NCBI RefSeq assembly: GCF_029893365.1 | Contig: NZ_JARXUZ010000001.1 | Coordinates: forward strand, 2,170,001 to 2,234,000 | DNA: 64,000 bases | Reading direction: 5' to 3' | Source of the DNA: Cryobacterium sp. CG_9.6 | GTDB lineage: Bacteria; Actinomycetota; Actinomycetes; Actinomycetales; Microbacteriaceae | Shown here: positions 30,054 through 38,611 of the stretch, in pieces | Layout of the letters: each line of letters begins with the position of its first letter | Position numbering within the stretch: the first letter of the stretch is position 1 | Position numbers and translations under genes: made by a program | Notes under the pieces: model-generated | The model's database searches: none | What the model saw: the letters and a program-made list of their open reading frames with translations, nothing else | What the model was told of the DNA's origin: nothing

Positions 30054-32708
30054 TTAGCGGGAGACGGTGGTCAGAACCGCGGCGAGGGCCACCGGGATGG
30101 CTTCGGCGTTGACGCCGCCGCCCTGCGCGAGGTCGTCCTTGCCGCCACCGCCACCGCCGAGAATTCCTGCCACCTGCTTGGCCAGTGCACCGGCCTTGTG
30201 TCCGGCATCACGGGCCGCCTGGTTGGTGGCGACGATCACGACCGGCTTGTCGCTCACGGTGGCGGCGAGAGCCACGACTGCAGGGTCTGCACCCAGGCGT
30301 TCGCGGGTTGCCGTCACGAGCATGCGCACGTCGTCGGCCGAGTTGAGCACGCCCAGGTCTTTCGCCACGAGGGTGATCGAGCCGGCCCGCGTCTGGCTTG
30401 CCAGGAGTGCGGGAACACGCTCGGTGAGGGCGCGGGACTCGAAGGCGGCAATCTTCTTCTCGGCGGCCTTGAGGTTCTGCACGAGGTCGCTGATGCGCTC
30501 GGGAAGAAGCTCGCGGGGTGTCTTGAGGCTGGCCGTGAGCTGGGAGACGAGCGCGCGCTCGGTGGCCAGGTCGCGGAAGGCTTCGAGGCCCACCAGGGCT
30601 TCGACGCGGCGGTTGGTTGAACCCACCGAGGCTTCGCTGGTGAGGTTGATCATGCCGATCTCGGCACTGCTCGACACGTGGGTTCCGGCGCAGAGTTCGC
30701 GCGACCAGGGTCCGCCAATGTCAACCACGCGCACGCGGTCGCCGTACTTTTCGCCGAACAGAGCCATGGCACCGAGCGACTTGGCCTCCGCGAGTGGCAG
30801 TTCCCGCGTGGTCACGGGCAGGTCGTCCCGGATGGCGTTGTTGGAGATTTCTTCGATCTCGCTGCGGGTCGCGGGTGAGAGCGCCTGGTTCCAGGAGAAG
30901 TCCAGCCGAAAGAATCCGGCCTTGTTGTAGGAACCGGACTGGTGCGCGTTCGGGCCGAGCACCTGACGCAGAGCCGCGTGCAGCACGTGCGTACCGGAGT
31001 GGGCCTGACGCGCTCCGCGACGCCAGTCGGCGTCGACGATGCTGGTGGCCACGTCGCCCACCCCCACCTCGCCGGAACGAACCATCACGGTGTGGCTGAT
31101 CAGTCCCTTGACGGGCTTTTGAATGTCACGTACCTCAAGCTCGTACCCAGCGCCCACAATGAGGCCGGCATCCGCGTCCTGTCCACCGGACTCGGCCCAC
31201 AGGGCTGTTTCGGCAAGAATAACTTCCACCGTTTCGCCGGCCACGGCGCTCGTCACCGAGATGCCGTCAACGATGAGTCCCAGCACGGTTGACTCGTGCT
31301 GCATCTCGTCGTAGCCGGTGAACAGGGTCTCCCCCGCTGCACGGAACGCGCTGTACACGCCCAGGTCGGCAAGCTGGGTCTTCTTGGACTTGGCGTCGGC
31401 CTTGGCCATGGTGCGCTGCTTCGTCATGAGCGTGTCGAAGGCGTCGCGGTTCACGGTGAGTCCGGCCTCTTCCGCGATCTCGAGGGTGATCTCGATCGGG
31501 AAGCCGTACGTGTCGTGCAGCAGGAAGGCGGTGGGCCCGGCCAGTTCGGTCTTGTTGGCCGTCTTGGTCTTGGCCACGGCCAAGTCGAGCACGGCGCTGC
31601 CACTGGCCAGGGTGCGCAGGAACGTCTCCTCTTCGGAGTACGCGGCCTGGCTGATGCGGCTGAAGTCGGTGAAGACCTCGGGGTAGGACGACTTCATGGC
31701 GTCGCGGGAGGCGGGCAGCAGCTCGGGCAGGCTCGTGGAATCGACGCCCAGCAGGCGCATGGCCCGAATGCTGCGCCGGAGCAGACGGCGCAGAATGTAG
31801 CCGCGACCCTCATTGGACGGCATCACACCGTCGCTCATCAGCATGAGGGAGGAGCGCACGTGGTCGGCAACGATGCGCATGCGCACGTCGTCGTCGTGAT
31901 CGGCTCCGTAGCGACGACCGGACAGCGCGGCCGCCCGGTCCAGGACGGGGCGAACCTGGTCGATCTCGTACATGTTCTCGACGCCCTGCTTGAGGAACGC
32001 CACGCGCTCAAGCCCCATGCCGGTGTCAATGTTCTTGCTGGGCAGGTCGCCCAGAATCGTGAAGTCGCTCTTGCCGGTGCTATCGCCGCGCAGGTACTGC
32101 ATGAAGACGAGGTTCCAGATCTCCACGTACCGGTCATCGTCGGTGGCTGGGCCGCCGTCAGCGCCGTAGGCCGGGCCACGGTCGAAGAAGATCTCCGAGC
32201 AGGGGCCGGCCGGTCCGGGCTGGCCGGTGGACCAGTAGTTGGATTCCATACCCAGACGCTGAATGCGGTTTTCCGGCACGCCAATGGCGCGCCAGTAGCG
32301 GAAGGCCTCGTCGTCGTCGAGGTAGATCGTCACCCACAGGTCTTGTTCCCGAAAGCCGTAACCGCCCTGGTTTTCCGGTGTGGTCAACAGCTCCCAAGCG
32401 AAACCGATGGCTTCTTCCCTGAAGTAATCACCGAACGAGAAGTTGCCGTTCATTTGGAAGAAGGTGCCGTGACGCGGGGTCTTGCCCACCTCTTCAATGT
32501 CGTTGGTGCGAATACACTTCTGCACGCTCGTGGCGCGCTTGTACGGCGCCGGGACGAGTCCGGTGAGGTAGGGCACAAAAGGTACCATGCCGGCAACGGT
32601 GAAAAGAAGGGTGGGGTCATCGCTCACCAGGGAGGCGGAGGGCACGACGGTGTGTCCGCGATCGGCGAAGAAGTCGAGCCAGCGCCCGCGAATGTCGGCA
32701 GTCTGCAT
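30054..32708 (-). CDS. alaS: Alanyl-tRNA synthetase
   Basis: Charges tRNA-Ala. 884 residues from the ATG at 32708 (MQTADIRGRWLDFFADRGHT), the normal start; the open frame continues 59 codons further without similarity. The class II core covers 1-450 (FTVAGMVPFVPYLTG, LGMESNYWSTGQPGPAGPCS). The editing domain has zinc-type ligands in HSGTHVLHAALRQVLG and in LCAGTHVSSSAEIG. The C-terminal C-Ala domain is near 750-884 (GGGGGGKDDLAQGGG). It is first of the alaS-ruvX-mltG-aro operon. Confidence 0.97.
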   Translation of the reverse strand: MQTADIRGRWLDFFADRGHTVVPSASLVSDDPTLLFTVAGMVPFVPYLTGLVPAPYKRATSVQKCIRTNDIEEVGKTPRHGTFFQMNGNFSFGDYFREEAIGFAWELLTTPENQGGYGFREQDLWVTIYLDDDEAFRYWRAIGVPENRIQRLGMESNYWSTGQPGPAGPCSEIFFDRGPAYGADGGPATDDDRYVEIWNLVFMQYLRGDSTGKSDFTILGDLPSKNIDTGMGLERVAFLKQGVENMYEIDQVRPVLDRAAALSGRRYGADHDDDVRMRIVADHVRSSLMLMSDGVMPSNEGRGYILRRLLRRSIRAMRLLGVDSTSLPELLPASRDAMKSSYPEVFTDFSRISQAAYSEEETFLRTLASGSAVLDLAVAKTKTANKTELAGPTAFLLHDTYGFPIEITLEIAEEAGLTVNRDAFDTLMTKQRTMAKADAKSKKTQLADLGVYSAFRAAGETLFTGYDEMQHESTVLGLIVDGISVTSAVAGETVEVILAETALWAESGGQDADAGLIVGAGYELEVRDIQKPVKGLISHTVMVRSGEVGVGDVATSIVDADWRRGARQAHSGTHVLHAALRQVLGPNAHQSGSYNKAGFFRLDFSWNQALSPATRSEIEEISNNAIRDDLPVTTRELPLAEAKSLGAMALFGEKYGDRVRVVDIGGPWSRELCAGTHVSSSAEIGMINLTSEASVGSTNRRVEALVGLEAFRDLATERALVSQLTASLKTPRELLPERISDLVQNLKAAEKKIAAFESRALTERVPALLASQTRAGSITLVAKDLGVLNSADDVRMLVTATRERLGADPAVVALAATVSDKPVVIVATNQAARDAGHKAGALAKQVAGILGGGGGGKDDLAQGGGVNAEAIPVALAAVLTTVSR

Positions 32709-32775
32709 GGTGTCCGTAGCCTTGGTGGTGCGTGAATAACGAGGAGCGTAAAAAGAGTGCGTGGTGCGCGAGAAG

Positions 32776-32985
32776 CTAGCGGGGAGCGATCTCGTCGGCG
32801 TCGCCGAGGGCCGCGTGAAGCTCGGCTTCGCGCTGGCGGTAGCCGTCTGAGATGGCCTCACCGAACTCACGCGCTTTGGCATCAAGATCGGTGAAGAATT
32901 GCTTGCCCTGCTGGGACTTGTTCACCTCGTGGGCGACAACGAAACCGGCGGCGACACCCACAACCAGCCAGATAAAGTTTTTCAC
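32776..32985 (-). CDS. Small membrane protein (hypothetical)
   Basis: 69 residues from the GTG at 32985 (GGAGCTCC just upstream). One N-terminal transmembrane helix (NFIWLVVGVAAGFVVAHEV) precedes a charged helical tail containing FFTDLDAKAREFGEAIS. Together with the next upstream gene (DUF948) it forms a pair found between rpsD and alaS in many actinobacteria. The two may act together at the membrane, but no function is known. Confidence 0.8.
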   Translation of the reverse strand: MKNFIWLVVGVAAGFVVAHEVNKSQQGKQFFTDLDAKAREFGEAISDGYRQREAELHAALGDADEIAPR

Positions 32986-33049
32986 AGGAGCTCCCTTATT
33001 TTTGGTATGCAGCACCGATAGCAAACGGCGCTCACTTCAGAGTACTGGT

Positions 33050-33424
33050 CTATGCTCGCTCTCGCCGGGAGGCGGAGGGCCTACCGACGCGAAAGGCGGC
33101 CCGAAGGCCGGCAGTGAACCCGGCCAGCTTGATAAGCGGCCCGCCCACCGTGGCAGCGAAAAGGGCCACGAGCGCGGAGATATTGCCCGTGGCATCCGCA
33201 ACATTGCTCGTAATGGTGTCGACCCTGGCCAACTGGGCGTTGGTCTGCGCGAGGGTCTCGGTGGTTTCGGCGAGCAGCGGCGTCACACTCGCGCTGAGTT
33301 CACGAATGGCCACCGTGGTCTCATCAAAGACGCGACCCAGCTTGATAAGCGGCAGAGCAATGATGGCGACCAGAATTGCGAACACGCCGGCACCGATCAG
33401 CCCGGCAATATCTCCACCTGACAC
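33050..33424 (-). CDS. DUF948 membrane protein
   Basis: 124 residues from a GTG at 33424; the start is uncertain because no strong ribosome site is visible and the frame continues upstream. One transmembrane helix at the N-terminus (LIGAGVFAILVAIIALPLIK) is followed by an amphipathic helical region typical of DUF948 (ETTVAIRELSASVTPLLAET and TNAQLARVDTITSNVADATG). The function is not established; some relatives are described as general-stress proteins. It is conserved next to the small membrane protein and alaS. Confidence 0.8.
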   Translation of the reverse strand: MSGGDIAGLIGAGVFAILVAIIALPLIKLGRVFDETTVAIRELSASVTPLLAETTETLAQTNAQLARVDTITSNVADATGNISALVALFAATVGGPLIKLAGFTAGLRAAFRVGRPSASRRERA

Positions 33425-33471
33425 GAAACACCAACCATTTCCATTAGACGTCACGACGGGATGACACAAAG

Positions 33472-33503
33472 AAGGGCGGACCACCCGGAGGTGATCCGCC
33501 CTT
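33472..33503 (-). terminator. Terminator after rpsD
   Basis: AAGGGCGGATCACC, a 4-nt loop, then GGTGGTCCGCCCTT on the minus strand. A 14-bp stem with one weak pair, about 20 bp after the rpsD stop, followed by CTTTG. Confidence 0.75.
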
Positions 33504-33522
33504 CAGCGTACTTCAGTTGATG

Positions 33523-34152
33523 CTAGCGAGCTGCGTAGTACTCAACGACGAGCTGAACTTCACACGTCACGGGGATCTCGACGCGCAGCGGTGCGCGCAC
33601 GAGACGCGCCTGCAGCTTGTCGAGCTCAACCTCGAGGTACGGGGGAAGCTTGGGGAGCAGGTCCACGTGTCCGCCGGCGGCGGCAACCTGGAACGGCTCC
33701 ATGCCCTCGCTGCGAGCCTTGACGTGAATGAGCTGGCCCGGCTTCACGCGGAAGGAGGGCCGGTCAACGAGCTCTCCGTCAACGAGGATGTGACGGTGCA
33801 CAACCATCTGACGAGCCTGTGCCGTGGTGCGGGCAATGGCGGAACGAACGAGGAGGGCGTCGAGACGGGTCTCGAGGATCTCGACGAGGTTCTCACCGGT
33901 CAGGCCCTGACGACGACGAGCCTGCTCGAAGGCAATCTTGAGCTGGGCTTCGCGGATGCCGTACTGGGCGCGTAAGCGCTGCTTCTCGCGCAGGCGAACG
34001 GCGTAGTCCGAGTCGGTCTTGCGCTTGGTACGGCCGTGCTCACCCGGTGCATAGGGGCGCTTCTCAAGGAAGCGGGCTGCCTTCGGCGTGAGGGCAATGC
34101 CCAGCGCGCGCGAGAGGCGGGTCTTACTGCGGGTACGTGACTTGGTAGACAC
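33523..34152 (-). CDS. rpsD: 30S ribosomal protein S4
   Basis: Primary 16S rRNA-binding protein of the small subunit body. 209 residues. Signature of the S4 RNA-binding domain: LETRLDALLVRSAIARTTAQ, then ARQMVVHRHILVDGELVDRP. The N-terminal part lacks the zinc-binding cysteines (C-minus form), as in one of the two S4 classes in Actinobacteria. Transcribed alone, away from the alpha operon, with a terminator behind it. Confidence 0.97.
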   Translation of the reverse strand: MSTKSRTRSKTRLSRALGIALTPKAARFLEKRPYAPGEHGRTKRKTDSDYAVRLREKQRLRAQYGIREAQLKIAFEQARRRQGLTGENLVEILETRLDALLVRSAIARTTAQARQMVVHRHILVDGELVDRPSFRVKPGQLIHVKARSEGMEPFQVAAAGGHVDLLPKLPPYLEVELDKLQARLVRAPLRVEIPVTCEVQLVVEYYAAR

Positions 34153-34356
34153 GGTTTCCTTTCAATCGAACCAACAAGGGATACCAGGGCGCCGCACACA
34201 GCGAAGTGGGGCGTCATGGGAGATCAGAGGGATGGTTGCCACGGGGAGCCCGGCTACAGGGCAAACCCATCCAAACTGGAATCGGACGCAGCCGCATGCC
34301 AAAACCAGTTGTAGGCAGAGTTCAGGTTACCACAGAGCGGGCGCGGGTGGCAGCCA

Positions 34357-35697
34357 CTACTGGCCGCGCACAATGCGTCGAAGTTTCGCCAGTCGCGCCG
34401 ATATTTCCCGCTCGTTGCCGTGTTCCGTAGGCTCGTAGTAGCGCACGTTTGTCAGCTCCGTGGGCGGGTATTGCTGCGTCACCACGCCGAGGGCATCATT
34501 GTGCGGGTACAGGTAGCCCTTGCCGTGGCCGAGCCGCTTGGCGCCCGGGTAGTGCGCATCGCGCATTCCCTTGGGTACTCGGCCCATCTTGCCCGAGCGG
34601 ATGTCGGCGATCGCCGCGTCCAGGGCCATGTAGGACGCATTTGATTTGGGGGCCGTGGCCAGGTGCACCACGGCCTGTGCCAGGGGAATGCGCCCCTCCG
34701 GCATGCCGATGAGCTGCACGGCGTCGGCGGCGGCCACGGCGATCACGAGCGCCTGCGGGTCGGCCATCCCAATGTCTTCGGAGGCAAGAATGATGATTCG
34801 CCGCGCAATGTAGCGGGGATCCTCCCCCGCCTCGATCATGCGCGCCAGGTAGTGCAGCGCGGCATCCACGTCGCTCCCCCGCACGGATTTGATGAAGGCG
34901 CTGATCACGTCGTAGTGCTCGTCGCCGTTGCGGTCGTAGCGCAAGAGGGCCCGGTCAACGGCCAGCGACACGATCTCGGTCGTAATGACCGGCACCGACA
35001 CGTCGCCATCGGCCACCGTGCTGGCCGCAGAGACGGATGCCGCCTCCAGCGCCGTGAGGGCACGGCGCGCGTCGCCCGAGGCGAGCCGAATAATGGCAGC
35101 GCGGGCCTCCGGCTCCAGCTCAAAGCGGCCGGCGAGGCCGCGCGGGTCACTCACCGCGCGGTCGACCACAATACCGAGGTCGTCATCACCCAGGGTTTCG
35201 AGTGTCAACAGAAGGGACCGCGACAGCAGAGGAGAGATGATGGAGAACGAGGGGTTCTCGGTGGTGGCGGCAACAAGAATAATGACGCCGTTTTCGACAC
35301 CGGGCAGGAGCGCGTCCTGTTGCGCCTTCGAGAAACGGTGGATTTCGTCGAGAAAGAGCACGGTCGAGAGCCCGTACAGGTCGCGGCTGGTGCGGGCTTC
35401 CTCCATTACCTGACGAACATCGCGCACCCCGGCGGTCACCGCCGACAGTTCCACGAACCGGCGCCCGGAGCTGTGGGCAATGGCCTGGGCCAGGGTTGTT
35501 TTACCGGTGCCGGGCGGGCCCCACAGAATTACGGACACCGAGCCCTGCTCACCGGTTTTGTCACTCGCCAGACTCACGAGCGGCGAACCGGGAGTGAGCA
35601 GGTGGCGCTGACCGGCCACCTCGTCGAGGGTTTTCGGGCGCATTCGTACAGCAAGGGGGGTTGCGCCCGTGCGCAGACCCGGTTGAGCATCCGACAT
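34357..35697 (-). CDS. rarA: Replication-associated recombination ATPase RarA (MgsA)
   Basis: AAA+ clamp-loader-like ATPase acting at stalled replication forks. 446 residues. Walker A is [18 protein letters not shown], Walker B is [20 protein letters not shown], and sensor 1 is [20 protein letters not shown]. The C-terminal tetramerisation part includes [20 protein letters not shown] and [13 protein letters not shown]. It is divergently transcribed from the peptidyl-prolyl isomerase gene. Confidence 0.95.
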   Translation of the reverse strand: MSDAQPGLRTGATPLAVRMRPKTLDEVAGQRHLLTPGSPLVSLASDKTGEQGSVSVILWGPPGTGKTTLAQAIAHSSGRRFVELSAVTAGVRDVRQVMEEARTSRDLYGLSTVLFLDEIHRFSKAQQDALLPGVENGVIILVAATTENPSFSIISPLLSRSLLLTLETLGDDDLGIVVDRAVSDPRGLAGRFELEPEARAAIIRLASGDARRALTALEAASVSAASTVADGDVSVPVITTEIVSLAVDRALLRYDRNGDEHYDVISAFIKSVRGSDVDAALHYLARMIEAGEDPRYIARRIIILASEDIGMADPQALVIAVAAADAVQLIGMPEGRIPLAQAVVHLATAPKSNASYMALDAAIADIRSGKMGRVPKGMRDAHYPGAKRLGHGKGYLYPHNDALGVVTQQYPPTELTNVRYYEPTEHGNEREISARLAKLRRIVRGQ

Positions 35698-35783
35698 TCC
35701 TCCAGCGTAGTTTGTGCGTAGAGTTCAACGAGGCTCGCGTGGAGCCGTTGGACCGACGTTCCCAGCTTCCTGGAGGCTCGCAA

Positions 35784-36584
35784 GTGGCACAGAACTATAA
35801 GCACGATCGCGAAGCACGCGAGTCTCGAGCCCGCACCCGGGCATATCAGGCCCGGCGCGATGTTCATGAGAACCAGCAGAAGCGTCGGGTACGCGACAAC
35901 ATTGTGGCCGGTGCCGGCCTCGTCGTGGTGCTGACCCTGCTCGTTGTCGCCCAGGTGGCCTACTTCAACGGCGGCCCCGGCACACCGGCTCCCACCGATA
36001 GCGCCGAGGCATCCGCTTCGGCCACGCCCACCCCGGCCACGGTGGAGAACAGCGGCGACGTGCCCTCGGGCACCATCGCCGAGGACCGCACCTGGACCGG
36101 CACCCTCACACTCAATGACGTGCCGCTCGGCATTGAGCTCGACGGCGCTGCCGCTCCCCAGGCCGTGTCCTCCAGCATTTCGTTGGCCCAGAGTGGTTTC
36201 TACGCCGGAACAGCCTGTCACCGACTCACGACCGACGGCTTCTTCGTGCTGCAGTGCGGCGACCCGAACGGCGACGGCACCGGCGGCCCGGACTACCGCT
36301 ACGGCCCGGTCGAGAACGCCCCGGTTGATAACGTCTACCCGGCCGGCACGCTCGCGATGGCTCGTCAGGGCGATAGCGCCTTCAGCCAGGGCAGCCAGTT
36401 TTTCATTGTGTATGACGACACCACCATCGGCGCCGACACGGCCGGCGGGTACTCGGTCATTGGCCGGGTCACCAGCGGGCTGGACGAACTCAAGGCCACG
36501 ATCACGGATGCCGGCACGAGCGACGGTTCCACCGACGGCGCCCCCGCGGTTCCCACGACAATTACCGGCATAACGGTTCAGTAG
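35784..36584 (+). CDS. Membrane-anchored cyclophilin-type peptidyl-prolyl isomerase
   Basis: 266 residues from a GTG with TGGAGG 8 bases upstream. Charged cytoplasmic N-terminus (1-50), one transmembrane helix (about 50-71, NIVAGAGLVVVLTLLVVAQV), a Ser/Thr/Pro linker, then an extracellular cyclophilin domain (about 105-250) with FYAGTACHRLTTDGFFVLQC, LAMARQG, GSQFFIVYDD and GYSVIGRVTSGLDEL. It should catalyse proline isomerisation on secreted proteins. The catalytic Arg of the FHR motif is present as CHRL. Confidence 0.9.
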   Translation: MAQNYKHDREARESRARTRAYQARRDVHENQQKRRVRDNIVAGAGLVVVLTLLVVAQVAYFNGGPGTPAPTDSAEASASATPTPATVENSGDVPSGTIAEDRTWTGTLTLNDVPLGIELDGAAAPQAVSSSISLAQSGFYAGTACHRLTTDGFFVLQCGDPNGDGTGGPDYRYGPVENAPVDNVYPAGTLAMARQGDSAFSQGSQFFIVYDDTTIGADTAGGYSVIGRVTSGLDELKATITDAGTSDGSTDGAPAVPTTITGITVQ

Positions 36585-36669
36585 GAACACGCAAACTGCA
36601 CCCTGGCTTGCAATAGGCTTAGAGAAGTATGTACTAGTCCCCTCCGGGACCCACAACGAAAGCAGCAGG

Positions 36670-37911
36670 GTGAGCCTCTTGACTACGACAGATCAGCAAC
36701 CATGGGGTCGCGTAGACGAAACCGGCACGGTTTACGTCCGTGAAGCATCGGGCGAGCGTGCCGTGGGTCAGTACCCCGACGCCACGGCCGCCGAAGCGTT
36801 GGCCTATTTCGAGCGCAAATACGTGGAACTCAACGGTCAGGTGACACTGCTTGAGCAGCGAGCCAAGGGCGGGGCTCCGGCCGCAGACGTTGCCAAGTCT
36901 GTCGCCAACCTCACCACGGCCGTGGCGACCGCCAACGCCGTGGGCAACCTTGCCGCACTCGCCGAGCGCCTCGCGGCTCTGGGTGGTGCCGTCACGGAAC
37001 TCACCGAGCAGCAGAGCGTGGAGACCAAGGCGGCTTCTGCCGCTGCCGTCGCCGAGCGCGCTGCCATCGTTGATGAGGCCGAGCGCCTCGCCGCCGAGGA
37101 TCCTGCCAAGACGCAGTGGAAGCAGACCAGTGCCGCTCTCGATGCGCTCTTCGCCAAGTGGCAGGCACACCAGCACGACGCTCCCCGCATTCCCAAGGGT
37201 GAGGCGAACGACCTGTGGAAGCGATTCCGGGCGGCCCGCACCACGATTGAGCAGAACCGCAAGGCATTCTTCGCCGAACTGGACAGCGCCCACAAGGATG
37301 TCCGCACCCGCAAGCAGGCCCTGATCGAACAGGCCGAGGGACTGGCCGACAAGGGTGCCGATGGCGTGTCAACCTACCGGAACCTGCTCGAAGAGTGGAA
37401 GAAGGCTGGTCGCAGCGGCAAGAAGCAGGACGACGCCATGTGGGCGAAGTTCAAGGCTGCCGGCGATGTGCTGTATTCCGCAAAGTCGGAGGTTGAAGCC
37501 ATCGACAACGAGGAGTACGACGCCAACCTGGTGTTGAAGCTGGCGCTCGTCACCGAGGCAGAAACTCTTCTCACCGTGACCGACCGCACCAAGGCCCGCG
37601 ACACGCTCAGCGTCATTCAGCGCAAGTGGGACGACATCGGTAAGGTTCCCCGCGACCAGGTGAAGCCGATTGAAGACCGTCTTCGCAAGGTGGAGGCCGT
37701 TGTGCGCAAGCTCGACGAAGACCACTGGCAGCGCAACAACCCCGAGACCAAGGCTCGCACCGAGGGTCTTGCCGGCCAGCTGAACGATGCCATCGCCAAG
37801 CTCGAAGCCGCACTGGTCAAGGCGCAGGCGAGCAAGGATGCGGCCACCATCGCCGAGGCCACCGAAGCTCTGGAGGCACGCAAGGCGTGGCTCAAGGCCA
37901 TCGGCCAGTAA
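36670..37911 (+). CDS. DUF349 domain protein
   Basis: 413 residues from a GTG. Its N-terminus WGRVDETGTVYVREASGERA is characteristic of actinobacterial DUF349 proteins. The rest is a series of helical DUF349 repeats (about 140-200, 215-280 and 295-370) with the recurring pattern LWKRFRAARTTIEQNRKAFF. The function is unknown. It lies 85 bp downstream of the isomerase gene with a weak ribosome site, so the start could be the TTG nine bases later. Confidence 0.88.
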   Translation: MSLLTTTDQQPWGRVDETGTVYVREASGERAVGQYPDATAAEALAYFERKYVELNGQVTLLEQRAKGGAPAADVAKSVANLTTAVATANAVGNLAALAERLAALGGAVTELTEQQSVETKAASAAAVAERAAIVDEAERLAAEDPAKTQWKQTSAALDALFAKWQAHQHDAPRIPKGEANDLWKRFRAARTTIEQNRKAFFAELDSAHKDVRTRKQALIEQAEGLADKGADGVSTYRNLLEEWKKAGRSGKKQDDAMWAKFKAAGDVLYSAKSEVEAIDNEEYDANLVLKLALVTEAETLLTVTDRTKARDTLSVIQRKWDDIGKVPRDQVKPIEDRLRKVEAVVRKLDEDHWQRNNPETKARTEGLAGQLNDAIAKLEAALVKAQASKDAATIAEATEALEARKAWLKAIGQ

Positions 37912-37981
37912 CCACTCGGCCCGAGCGACACCGATTCACCGCCTCACCACAGGCACACCGAATGCCGTTTCTCCACAGATT

Positions 37982-38000
37982 CCTGCCGCACTGCGGCAGG
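37982..38000. promoter_or_regulatory. 19-bp perfect palindrome upstream of the AbiEi-like gene
   Basis: CCTGCCGCA-C-TGCGGCAGG, centred 39 bp before the ATG of the following gene. The stop-proximal hairpin form has no T-run, so an operator is at least as likely as a terminator for the DUF349 gene. Confidence 0.45.
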
Positions 38001-38029
38001 AACGGCGGAGGGGCGGCATTCTGTGCGTT

Positions 38030-38611
38030 ATGACGCATCAATTTCTTGCCGCAGTGCATCCGGGTTCGGATCCCGGGCACATTCCGTTGCCCGAACTCAT
38101 GTGTGCCCGCCTGGACGGCGAGGTCTATCCGCTGGGCGCCTGCTGGTGCCCGATCGATGAGGTGGAGAGCCCGGCACTCCGTGCGGCTTCACTCGGCCCC
38201 CTGGTACCTCCCCGCGGCATCGTTGAGCGAGCCAGTGCCGCGTGGGTCTACGGCGTGCTTCCCGAGCCCGCTGTGCACGAACTGTGCGTTGACGTGCACG
38301 CCAGGGCTCACCTTCCGCCCTCGGCACACGTGCACATCCGGGAGGTGACCTGCCCGGCAGCAGACACCCGCCTGCTGGCCGGCATCCGGGTCACCAGTCC
38401 CCTGCGCACGGCTGTGGATCTGGCACGGTGGAGCGTCGAGACCGACGAGTCAGCGCTCACGCAGGTCCTCGGGCAACTTCTCACCTATGGCGGCTTCAGC
38501 GATGAAACGGAGGCGAGGCTAGCCTGTGCATGCCGAGCAACCCCACACCGAGCACGGGCACTCGCCCGGTTCGATCTGGTGGCCGCTCGGCACCGTTCCG
38601 GGGCGCTTTAG
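38030..38611 (+). CDS. AbiEi-like (type IV antitoxin family) protein
   Basis: 193 residues from the ATG at 38030. The pattern ASAAWVYGVLPEP, VHIREVTCPAADTRLLAGIR, then VTSPLRTAVDLARW matches proteins usually labelled AbiEi antitoxin-family in actinobacteria (N-terminal winged helix plus C-terminal domain). No AbiEii-type nucleotidyltransferase toxin gene is beside it, so it is an orphan and may simply be a DNA-binding protein. Many actinobacterial relatives also lack a partner. Its stop overlaps that of the convergent rsh gene (TTAG). Confidence 0.6.
   Translation: MTHQFLAAVHPGSDPGHIPLPELMCARLDGEVYPLGACWCPIDEVESPALRAASLGPLVPPRGIVERASAAWVYGVLPEPAVHELCVDVHARAHLPPSAHVHIREVTCPAADTRLLAGIRVTSPLRTAVDLARWSVETDESALTQVLGQLLTYGGFSDETEARLACACRATPHRARALARFDLVAARHRSGAL

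Noticed and set aside
31296..32735. 479-codon frame antisense to alaS
   Set aside because: Shadow of alaS caused by high GC. No ribosome site and biased composition.
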